Assembly: GCA_963803295.1 (NCBI GenBank)
Contig: CAWDMC010000002.1
Location: 444,816-508,815 of the forward strand
DNA: 64,000 bases
Reading direction: 5' to 3'
Source of the DNA: CAWDMC01 sp963803295
GTDB lineage: Bacteria > Acidobacteriota > Terriglobia > UBA7540
Within the stretch, counting starts at the first letter, position 1, and the number at the start of each line of letters is the position of its first letter. The translations under genes and the position numbers were made by a program. The notes under the pieces were generated by a model. That model ran no database searches. It saw nothing but the letters and a program-made list of their open reading frames with translations, and had not been told where the DNA came from. This document shows, piece after piece, positions 55,223-61,224 of the stretch.

Positions 55223-55250
55223 CGTTCTTTAAACATGCTTTGTTATCAGT
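55223..55250. repeat. Left copy of a 28-bp direct repeat bounding the first island unit
   Basis: CGTTCTTTAAACAT followed by GCTTTGTTATCAGT matches 57728-57755 at 24 of 28 positions, with a perfect 14-base left half. The right copy directly abuts a tRNA-Glu fragment. The copy lies 218 bp beyond the stop of the first recombinase, the usual place of an att site. Confidence 0.6.
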
Positions 55251-55343
55251 CGTGTAGAAGGACATTTGTTCAGACATTGTCCAAGCGTTGTGAGCCAGGT
55301 TAACTATAGTTAATCGCACTATAATTTTCAATGCCTTAAGTCT

Positions 55344-55355
55344 GATTGAGAATCT
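55344..55355. other. 12-bp tRNA-Glu anticodon-loop match near recombinase 1 (possible att core)
   Basis: GATTGAGAATCT occurs here and in the tRNA-Glu anticodon arm at 57714-57725. It lies 113 bp from the stop of the recombinase gene. Exact identity of 12 bases to the tRNA anticodon arm beside an integrase suggests an attP core. Confidence 0.45.
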
Positions 55356-55468
55356 TTAGGCCTACTGCGCTAGCCTCTTTGTCAAGACGATTCATCGCGG
55401 AGGGTTCTGAAAATGGTGACGCGAGCTGATGTGTTTTTCCACAGGGTGGGAACTTTTTCGAGATTTTC

Positions 55469-56590
55469 TTATTTCTTCTTCTTCACGACAAGGCGCGGGC
55501 CTGGGCGAAAGCGTAGCTGATTCGCGAGGCGATTCGCTCGCTCCTGCAGTTCGGAGCAGTACGGAGCATAATGCTGTTCGGCTACCTTCTGCGTGATGCC
55601 TAGCAGCTTGGAGACATCGTAAAGAGAGGCGCCTCGCTTGAGCAGCTCTACGGCATAGGTGTCGCGGAAGCGGTGGGCATGGCCTCCTTTGACTCCGCAG
55701 CGGTCCCATAGGTTGCGCAAGAGGCGATCAAGATGCCGGGTTACCTTGCCTTCCTCGGTCGGGAAGACGAGAGGATTAGCAGGATCAAGCGTGGCAAGAT
55801 GGGCGGTTAAAGCCTCGAGCAGCTCGGGCGGGATCGGCAGGGAAACGGTTCTGCCTCGCTTGCGGGTGTGTACGACCATGCGCTCCGCGGCGAGGTCGAT
55901 CGCGGTTTTCTGTAAGTGCATAACGTCACCGATGCGCAAGCCAGTCGAGAGGAACGTCAAGAGGATAACGGGAAGATCGCGGCGGGCCTGTGTGCCTTGG
56001 CGCGGGCCGGCCTGGGCCTCGGCCTGAGCAGTGGAGAGCATGGCCTCGATATCGGCCTCTTCGAAAGGCTGGGTGTTGGCCGATTTGGCGTTGAGATTTT
56101 TGCCTTTGAGCGGGCTCCTCGTGAGATGTCCGCGTTCGATGGCGAAGGAGAAGGCGCGCCGCAAAATGCGCTGGTCGCTCTTGAGTCCCTCGGTGCTTAC
56201 GTGCTGCCGACGGGTCGGATGAGTGTCAAGCCGGCGCTGGTCAAGATAACGCTGGATGGTTTCGCCGGTGATATCTTCGAGCCATAGGGCGCCGGAAAGC
56301 TCGAGGAATAGACCGAAGCGGCCGATAACAAAGTCATATTTTTTGTAGGTGCCGGGTTTCACGGTATCGCCACAAAAGGCCATGAACCGGCGCGAGAATT
56401 CGCGCCACGAGAGGCGCTCGGCGGCGCCTCCTTTGGCCTTGGCGTCGTGCAGCTCGAGCTCGAGCGCTTGACGCATTTGTTCGGCGATAGTTCGATTAGT
56501 TACGTCAAGCGGGCGGGGCTCGAAGGGCTTGCCTTGGAAGGTGCCTCTTACCCAGAATTTGCGATTACGTTTCCAGAGATGCAGGGCCAT
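55469..56590 (-). CDS. Tyrosine recombinase 1 (phage-integrase family)
   Basis: The 373-residue protein has an N-terminal arm-binding part (KFWVRGTFQGKPFEPRPLDV), a SAM-like core-binding domain (FSRRFMAFCGDTVKPGTYKK) and a C-terminal catalytic domain. The catalytic residues are visible: Arg in FLSTGLRIGDVMHL, His-x-x-Arg in HAHRFRDTYAVELL, and the His and nucleophilic Tyr in EQHYAPY (Tyr about 341). It integrates and excises the element at an att site. The gene overlaps an RHH gene just upstream and shares this arrangement with recombinase 2 (about 40 % similar by eye). It ends with a basic tail (VVKKKK). Confidence 0.93.
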   Translation of the reverse strand: MALHLWKRNRKFWVRGTFQGKPFEPRPLDVTNRTIAEQMRQALELELHDAKAKGGAAERLSWREFSRRFMAFCGDTVKPGTYKKYDFVIGRFGLFLELSGALWLEDITGETIQRYLDQRRLDTHPTRRQHVSTEGLKSDQRILRRAFSFAIERGHLTRSPLKGKNLNAKSANTQPFEEADIEAMLSTAQAEAQAGPRQGTQARRDLPVILLTFLSTGLRIGDVMHLQKTAIDLAAERMVVHTRKRGRTVSLPIPPELLEALTAHLATLDPANPLVFPTEEGKVTRHLDRLLRNLWDRCGVKGGHAHRFRDTYAVELLKRGASLYDVSKLLGITQKVAEQHYAPYCSELQERANRLANQLRFRPGPRLVVKKKK

Positions 56591-56735
56591 GATTCCCTCC
56601 GCAGGCGCGTTCGGCTTCGTTCCGGAAGAATTCCAGAATGTCTTTGTCGAGGCGGATGCTGATCTGCTCTTTTCCGGGCTGCGGAGCTATAACCGGGCCT
56701 CGCTTGCCTTTGCTGAAATCGTATTCATCCTTCAT
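56565..56735 (-). CDS. Short BrnA-like ribbon-helix-helix protein
   Basis: This 56-residue ORF has the RHH core KEQISIRLDKDILEFFRNEA, preceded by YDFSKGKRGPVI, typical of the BrnA antitoxin group. The expected second half of the RHH (YQTRINxVLR) is missing: after FFRNEAERA the frame runs into the start of the recombinase gene and stops at 56565. Its ATG overlaps the HigA stop by 4 bp (ATGA), so it is translationally coupled. It may serve as an excisionase-like factor or regulator. No BrnT toxin is present. An intact paralog precedes recombinase 2. Confidence 0.72.
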   Translation of the reverse strand: MKDEYDFSKGKRGPVIAPQPGKEQISIRLDKDILEFFRNEAERACGGNHGPASLET

Positions 56736-57052
56736 AGTTGCTTCTGGGCTATCTCTCGGGCAGTGGCGAACGGCCTGGTCGGGACGCGGCGGATCGCCGC
56801 CGTGCCTAGTTCCTGCCGGGCGAGGTCAAGATCGTAGATCTTCTGCAGGTTCAGCCAAAGATCGGGGCTCGTGCCGAAGTAGCGGGCCAGGCGCAGGGCG
56901 GTGTCGGCGGTGATGTTGCGCTTGCCGGCAACGATCTGCGAGATGCGATTGGCCGGTACATCAAGGGCGCGAGCAAGGGCAGTGCCGGTGATACCGATCT
57001 CCTCTAATTGGTCGGCGAGAATCTCGCCGGGATGGATAGGGATTCGTGCCAT
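56732..57052 (-). CDS. higA: HigA-like antitoxin (XRE HTH)
   Basis: The 106-residue product starts MARIPIHPGEILADQLEEIG and has the HTH segment TGTALARALDVPANRISQIVAGKRNI, then TADTALRLARYFGTSPDLWLNLQ, the standard HigA/VapI-like antitoxin signature. ATG 57052 has AAAGGAGAG upstream. It neutralises a HigB RNase toxin and represses its own promoter. It is followed by the RHH gene with a 4-bp overlap. Because of the frameshift in higB, the same frame also runs as one 205-residue HigB-HigA fusion. Confidence 0.9.
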   Translation of the reverse strand: MARIPIHPGEILADQLEEIGITGTALARALDVPANRISQIVAGKRNITADTALRLARYFGTSPDLWLNLQKIYDLDLARQELGTAAIRRVPTRPFATAREIAQKQL

Positions 57053-57065
57053 AGTCTCTCCTTTT

Positions 57066-57349
57066 TCAGTGATAATCGACGATTTCAACATTCTCCGGGC
57101 CTTCGGCTCCCTGGGCCAAGTGAAGCAGATTCGCCATTGCTGATTGATGCGGATGCTGTACTGGCCTTTCCGATCACCAAAAAGCGCTTCGAAGCGATTG
57201 CCGGGCAGTTGGCCTAGATCGCGGAGGCTGGCTGCTGCTTCAAGTTGGTTGAGCTGCTTCTGGGCCTGACGCCGAAAGCTCTCGAAAGCGGGAACCCGTT
57301 CGCCTTCGGCTAATCGCTGCGTTCTCTTATCTCGATAACTGCGAATCAT
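57066..57349 (-). pseudogene. higB: HigB-like toxin with a one-base frameshift
   Basis: The frame from ATG 57349 encodes a RelE/HigB toxin (SFRRQAQKQLNQLEAAASLR, GNRFEALFGDRKGQYSIRI, NQQWRICFTWP). After FTWP the normal end GPENVEIVDYH followed by TGA (57068-57066) is found in a different frame. The span of 284 nt is one short of a multiple of three, so a single base has been lost at about 57105-57120. The current frame instead reads on through the linker into HigA. The toxin is thus either inactivated, a fusion, or a sequence error. Confidence 0.78.
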
Positions 57350-57357
57350 AAAGAGAG

Positions 57358-57385
57358 ATTATCATGTTTGTACGATGTACGTCAA
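57358..57385 (-). promoter_or_regulatory. Promoter with operator of the HigBA unit
   Basis: On the minus strand TTGACG (57385-57380) and GATAAT (57363-57358) are separated by 16 bp. The spacer contains the palindrome GTAC-ATC-GTAC (57370-57380), a plausible HigA operator. The ATG of higB lies only 8 bp after the -10 box, so the mRNA is nearly leaderless. Confidence 0.55.
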
Positions 57386-57408
57386 GAGTACGGATCGTAT
57401 TACCTCCT

Positions 57409-57507
57409 TTGCATATCCGGCGGCGGATGGCGGGTGCAGGGGATCAGTTTATGAGTTGGGCAGACGGGAGTAAGCGGAGGCTAGATCGTTTCTACAAGGA
57501 AGTCGGG
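57409..57507 (-). pseudogene. Remnant of the small gene also found at 59797
   Basis: The minus-strand frame reads PDFLVETI-stop-PPLTPVCPTHKLIPCTRHP, against PGFLAETIHPPLTPVCPSHKLIACTRHP in the C-terminus of the 98-residue protein at 59797-60093. One His codon has become TAG and the N-terminal two thirds are gone. This shows that the left unit once carried the same gene and has decayed. Confidence 0.75.
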
Positions 57508-57678
57508 GCGCTGGTAAAGCGGTTGACGGCATCTATTTCGACTGTTGTCGAATTGTTCAGCCATTGTTCAAATACTTTGCTAAAGTATGGCCTATTTTGT
57601 CCACTTCTGTAACAACTCATAAGATCAGCTATATTTGCTGGTGTCTTCATTGCATTGATTTGTAAAGACCTTAAGGCT

Positions 57679-57727
57679 TGGTAGCGCTACCGGGAATCGA
57701 ACCCGGGTTTTGAGATTGAGAATCTCA
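57679..57727 (-). other. 3' fragment of a tRNA-Glu(CUC) gene (attachment-site remnant)
   Basis: The 49-nt minus-strand segment holds the anticodon arm TGAGA-TTCTCAA-TCTCA (anticodon CTC), variable AAAC, T-arm CCGGG-TTCGATT-CCCGG, acceptor strand TAGCGCT, A73 and CCA. The 5' half (acceptor AGCGCTA, D-arm) is missing, so it is not a working tRNA. Such 3' pieces are left where a tyrosine recombinase inserted an element in a tRNA gene. The intact gene should lie beyond the right window edge. It starts precisely at the anticodon arm. Confidence 0.85.
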
Positions 57728-57755
57728 CGTTCTTTAAACATCTATTATTATCAGT
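57728..57755. repeat. Right copy of the 28-bp direct repeat next to the tRNA fragment
   Basis: CGTTCTTTAAACAT followed by CTATTATTATCAGT matches 55223-55250 at 24 of 28 positions and directly abuts the tRNA-Glu fragment. It lies 58 bp beyond the stop of recombinase 2. The pair brackets the HigBA-recombinase 1 unit. Confidence 0.6.
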
Positions 57756-57813
57756 AGCTTAGGCATGGTGTGTACAGTGTGCTGGTAAAAAGGGAACAAA
57801 AACCAAAGTTGGC

Positions 57814-58920
57814 TCAAGCCTTCTTCTTGACGAGCCGTGGGCCTCGGGGGCGCGAGGCGGGGCCATAATCGATTCTCAGCGTGAGGCGGCGGGCGCCTTC
57901 CTGTAGTTCGGGGGCGAATGGAGCATAGTGCTTAGCAGCGACGGCTTCGGAGATGCCTAAGAGTTTTGACACGTAATACACGGAGCCGCCCTGCGCTAGG
58001 ATTTGCACGGCAAAGGTATCGCGGAAACGGTGGGCATGTCCGCCTTGGATTTTACAGCGCTTCCAGAGTTTGCGCAGGATGCGGTCAAGGCTATTGGTTT
58101 TCGTTTGCTGGCCGGTGTCGGTCGGGAACACGAGGGAATTTGAATGTGTGGCAAGGTGCGACTCGAGCGCCTGGCGGATGGCCGGCGGCATGGCGATCGT
58201 CACTAGGTTGCCGTTCTTTTCGGCTCGCAGGACGATCTGATCGCGAACGAAGTCGACCTGCTCGCGCTTGAAGAGGGTTAAATCGGAAATGCGAAATCCG
58301 GTGTGTAAAAAGGTTAGCAGGATAGCAAAGAGGTCGGGTCGGGCGCCGGCCTTGCGATCCGAAAGCATCAGCTCGATCTCATACTGAGGGAAGGGCTGGG
58401 CATTACTGGCGCCGCTGTTCAAGTGTGTGAAGTGGCGCATGGGACTGCGGTCGAGATAATCGCGTTCAATAGCGTAATTGAACAGGCGGCGCAAAACACG
58501 CTGGTCGCTCTTGAGTCCTTCCTTGCCGATATGAGTCTGCCGCGTCGGATGCAGGTCCTGGCGGCGGTTGTCCAGATAACGCTCGATGACAGCCGGTGTA
58601 ATCTCCCTGAGCTGGCTAGTGCCGGCGGAGTTCAAAAACTGCCCGAAGCGGCCGACGACAAAATCGTATTTTGCCTTAGTGCGGGGCTTGACGCTGTGCT
58701 GGCAATGATCCAAGAAGCGGTGGGAAAGCTCGGACCATGAGGTGCGTTCGTTTTCGGGATGTTTAAGCTGCTCGATAATCTCCAATTCAAGGACTTGTCG
58801 CATCTGTTCGGCGGTGGCAGCGCTGCGAGTGTGAAGAGAACGGCGTTTCACTTCCTTGCCTTGGAAATTTCCCTCAACATAATAATTTGGACTGCCGGGG
58901 CGCTTCAAAGTGTAGAGCAT
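57814..58920 (-). CDS. Tyrosine recombinase 2 (phage-integrase family)
   Basis: The 368-residue protein has the same layout as recombinase 1: N-terminal SPNYYVEGNFQGKEVKRRSL, core-binding SELSHRFLDHCQHSVKPRTK and a catalytic domain with Arg in FLHTGFRISDLTLF, HAHRFRDTFAVQIL and AKHYAPF (nucleophile Tyr about 332). It is the leftmost gene of the CRISPR-bearing unit, 59 bp from the direct repeat and 87 bp from the tRNA-Glu fragment, so it is the probable integrase of that element, acting at the tRNA-Glu anticodon arm. The RHH gene starts 18 bp upstream. Confidence 0.93.
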   Translation of the reverse strand: MLYTLKRPGSPNYYVEGNFQGKEVKRRSLHTRSAATAEQMRQVLELEIIEQLKHPENERTSWSELSHRFLDHCQHSVKPRTKAKYDFVVGRFGQFLNSAGTSQLREITPAVIERYLDNRRQDLHPTRQTHIGKEGLKSDQRVLRRLFNYAIERDYLDRSPMRHFTHLNSGASNAQPFPQYEIELMLSDRKAGARPDLFAILLTFLHTGFRISDLTLFKREQVDFVRDQIVLRAEKNGNLVTIAMPPAIRQALESHLATHSNSLVFPTDTGQQTKTNSLDRILRKLWKRCKIQGGHAHRFRDTFAVQILAQGGSVYYVSKLLGISEAVAAKHYAPFAPELQEGARRLTLRIDYGPASRPRGPRLVKKKA

Positions 58921-58937
58921 TGGGCTTTCCCTCCTTT

Positions 58938-59156
58938 TTAGGAAACTTTGCGCAGCTCCTCGCGGATCACCTTGCGAAGGGTCTGCTCGAGGGTGGGCTG
59001 GCGTTGGCCTTCGACGTAAGCGCGGAGCACATCGTTAATCAGGGTCTGGTAGTTGGCGCCGGCAGCCTGGGCCTGGGCGCGGAAGTAGGCGAGGAGATCG
59101 GCATCAAGGCGGATCGTGATTTTTTCCTTGGGCGGTGGGGTCCGGAGGAGTCTCAT
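58938..59156 (-). CDS. RHH protein, BrnA-antitoxin-like
   Basis: The 72-residue product has the full RHH core KEKITIRLDADLLAYFRAQA and NYQTLINDVLRAYVEGQ and a basic C-terminal helix (LRKVIREELRKVS). ATG 59156 overlaps the upstream stop (TAATG). It is a complete version of the short protein before recombinase 1. No BrnT toxin is next to it; instead the recombinase gene follows by 18 bp in both units, so the pair may work together in excision control or the RHH protein may regulate the integrase. Confidence 0.82.
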   Translation of the reverse strand: MRLLRTPPPKEKITIRLDADLLAYFRAQAQAAGANYQTLINDVLRAYVEGQRQPTLEQTLRKVIREELRKVS

Positions 59157-59674
59157 TATGGGCGGTCGTCCTTTCTGCTGTCGTGCTGGGCTAGGATCTC
59201 GGGGCTGGGCGGCTCGCCTTGGTGGGCGCGTCCGTAGCATTTGCAGGGTGTGCTCTCGCGATGTCCACAACGCTGATAAATACCGTCGAATATCCATGCT
59301 TGATTGTCGTAGTCGTACCAGGGCGGCTCACAGGTAGGCGGCGGCTCCTGCAAATGGCTGGCAAGGTGGCGCAGGCCTTCGAGGGCCTTTTGTGTGGCGG
59401 TCTGATCGCTCATTGGGCGCCTCCTTCCTGGGGTTGCGAAGCGATAGCTTTGCTCGCCTTCGCCGATGCTGCCAGAAATGCGGGAATTGGGGCCGAAGTC
59501 AGTATAAAAGCATACGTAAGCGGTGCCTTTGATGCTGATGCCACGGGCGAAGATTTCGACAACGGTTCGGGCGGCGGAGTAACGGGCACCTGGGAGGACA
59601 TTGCCGTAAGCGGTGTCAAGGGTATGCTCGAGGCGATCGCCGATCTGCAGGCCTTCGATGTCTTGCTTTGTCAT
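59156..59674 (-). CDS. Small mobile-element protein(s), possibly two fused genes
   Basis: The open frame encodes 172 residues with no recognised domain. It appears to be two parts: residues 1-87 (QIGDRLEHTLDTAYGNVLPG, FARGISIKGTAYVCFYTDFG) and residues 88-172 starting MSDQTATQKALEGLRHLASH. In front of the second ATG (59413) lies AGGAAGGAGG at ideal spacing, and in another frame the first part would stop at the same ATG (ATGA). So a one-base shift may have joined two coupled genes. The second part has Cys/His pairs (YQRCGH, TPCKCYG) that could bind zinc. Confidence 0.6.
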   Translation of the reverse strand: MTKQDIEGLQIGDRLEHTLDTAYGNVLPGARYSAARTVVEIFARGISIKGTAYVCFYTDFGPNSRISGSIGEGEQSYRFATPGRRRPMSDQTATQKALEGLRHLASHLQEPPPTCEPPWYDYDNQAWIFDGIYQRCGHRESTPCKCYGRAHQGEPPSPEILAQHDSRKDDRP

Positions 59675-59796
59675 TGGGTGAATCCTCTTTCTTTCGCTAA
59701 GCTATCGCTTAGTGAAGAATCAGAGTACATCTGTACATACACTGTGTCAAGAGAATAACGAACTGGGCCCGGAATTCGGGGTTATTGCCTCCGCGG

Positions 59797-60093
59797 TTAC
59801 GGGGGCTCGGGGTCGAAGGGGTGGCGGGTGCAGGCTATTAGTTTATGGCTGGGGCAGACGGGAGTAAGCGGCGGATGGATGGTTTCGGCAAGGAAGCCGG
59901 GACGGGTGGCGGCGTCGATTTTGAAGGTCGAGAGCATGGTGAGCATGAGCTGGCTTGCCTCCTGGCATTCGGCGCAGCGGACGGGCTCGCTATAGCGCAG
60001 GAAGCGGTACTGCTCGCGTTCGGGCCTGGGGATGGAGTAGGCTTCGAGGATCTGGACCTGCAAAATATCGGGCTTACCGGGTGTGGTGGGCAC
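59797..60093 (-). CDS. Small Cys-containing protein of the mobile element
   Basis: I do not recognise this 98-residue protein. It has a central CAECQ and a C-terminal PVCPSHKLIACTRHP, which together could hold a metal. It overlaps the TIR/NDT-like gene upstream by 20 bp. A decayed copy of its C-terminus lies at 57409-57507, so it is a repeated cargo gene of this element family. Confidence 0.65.
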   Translation of the reverse strand: MPTTPGKPDILQVQILEAYSIPRPEREQYRFLRYSEPVRCAECQEASQLMLTMLSTFKIDAATRPGFLAETIHPPLTPVCPSHKLIACTRHPFDPEPP

Positions 60094-60409
60094 GGTTCAC
60101 CTTCTCGCGATTCCTGTATTCTTGATTCCATGCGTCAATCAGATTTCGAACGGCGGGCTCGATATCCGAAGGGCCGGTAAAAGGAAAGACTTGGGCGATT
60201 AGGCCGGAGGCCTCCAGCGCCGGCGGGATCTCGGCGCCTTCCTGCAGGAGCACGTAGACGGGCCGATCAAGCTCGATCGCAATCGAGACCTGCATCAGCA
60301 AGAAGGTATCCGCATCACTGCTCTTGGTGACGAGCATCATCAGCAGCGCGGACTTCGCCATCTGCGCTTTCAGCGTTTCGCGAGAGGGGAGCCCTGTCAT
60401 TGGCATCAT
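60074..60409 (-). CDS. Nucleoside-2-deoxyribosyltransferase/TIR-like small protein
   Basis: The 111-residue product reads KAQMAKSALLMMLVTKSSDA, FLLMQVSIAIELDRPVYVLL, then GAEIPPALEASGLIAQVFPF. The order strand-variable-helix-strand with ALxMLVT and DRPVYVLL resembles the half Rossmann-like core of nucleoside 2-deoxyribosyltransferase and TIR-type proteins common in phages. The conserved catalytic Glu is not obvious, so activity is unclear. ATG 60409 overlaps the previous stop (ATGA); longer starts at 60415 and 60460 exist. If TIR-like it could act in defence or phage nucleotide metabolism. Confidence 0.5.
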   Translation of the reverse strand: MMPMTGLPSRETLKAQMAKSALLMMLVTKSSDADTFLLMQVSIAIELDRPVYVLLQEGAEIPPALEASGLIAQVFPFTGPSDIEPAVRNLIDAWNQEYRNREKVNRAHHTR

Positions 60410-60678
60410 TGGCATTTTCTCCGGGCCGATCCTTCTCCGAGTTTTCGCCAGCTCTCCCATAACGCAACCGCAGCATCGGCGGCCTGGCGCAGGGTCATGC
60501 CGGGCGGATCGCCGGCAGTCGATCCGGGCAGGTAGCAGGAACAGCGGCGCTCCTGATGGGCAACGGATCCAATCACGCCGCGCAACATGCAGTTACGGTG
60601 CATGGCGTCTTCGCCGTTATTGAAGGCGGCGATCGAGTCGCCTTCGATCAGGGGCTCTTGGCAGTGCAGGCAATTCAT
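60406..60678 (-). CDS. Small zinc-binding protein of phage type
   Basis: The 90-residue product begins MNCLHCQEPLIEGDSIAAFN, then DAMHRNCMLRGVIGSVAHQ and RRCSCYLPG: CxxC, HxxC and CxC pairs that look like a zinc-binding fold. GMTLRQAADAAVALWESW forms a C-terminal helix. Similar proteins are common in phage and metagenomic contigs; the function is unknown. It starts 43 bp from the CRISPR array and its stop couples to the next gene by ATGA. Confidence 0.68.
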   Translation of the reverse strand: MNCLHCQEPLIEGDSIAAFNNGEDAMHRNCMLRGVIGSVAHQERRCSCYLPGSTAGDPPGMTLRQAADAAVALWESWRKLGEGSARRKCQ

Positions 60679-60720
60679 GGCTCTTTTTCCATTACGGCGA
60701 GTGGCCGGGTAAGGACTCAA

Positions 60721-61113
60721 CTCGCAGTGACCAGATTGCTTATTGGTCACTTCGAGGCAGCCATCGAGCCCGGATTCCAGTCTGATCGTATACTCGCAGT
60801 GACCAGATTGCTTATTGGTCACTTCGAGAGGTGTTCCACCGCTTTGGCAACATCACACATGATCTCGCAGTGACCAGATTGCTTATTGGTCACTTCGAGG
60901 CCCTTTCGTAGAGCGCCTTATTTTTGGCACTTCCTCTCGCAGTGACCAGATTGCTTATTGGTCACTTCGAGAAGTTTTCCCTCCTCGGGGTAGTGGTGCT
61001 GCCCTCTCGCAGTGACCAGATTGCTTATTGGTCACTTCGAGACCGGAACGTGGATTAAGACGAATCCGGAAAAGCATCTCGCAGTGACCAGATTGCTTAT
61101 TGGTCACTTCGAG
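60721..61113 (-). CRISPR. CRISPR array, six identical 36-bp repeats and five spacers
   Basis: Repeats start at 60721, 60793, 60864, 60936, 61006 and 61078 and are identical over 36 bases (CTCGCAGTGACCAGATTGCT, then 16 more bases). Spacers are 36, 35, 36, 34 and 36 bp and unrelated to one another. The repeat is nearly a full palindrome: 13-base arms CTCGCAGTGACCA and TGGTCACTTCGAG match at 12 of 13 positions, with a 10-base loop. Strand is inferred from the neighbouring genes. No cas1 or cas2 is present. The Cas12-like gene ends 111 bp to the right. Confidence 0.93.
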
Positions 61114-61224
61114 GGCGGCGCCGCTAAGCTGGCGTATCCTCGACGTTTAGTCCGCCTTCCGCGAGCGCTCCCACCGGCAAGCGTATGGGGCGTAGATCGC
61201 GCGGGGCCTGGCGATGGCCCATAA

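Noticed and set aside
57679..57727. A working tRNA-Glu gene
   Set aside because: Only the half from the anticodon arm to CCA is present; no D-arm or 5' acceptor strand is found upstream.
61012..61224. Plus-strand frames through the CRISPR array giving repeated TRLLIGHFE
   Set aside because: They are the translation of the 36-bp repeat. A DNA repeat of fixed length with unique spacers explains them better than a repeat protein.
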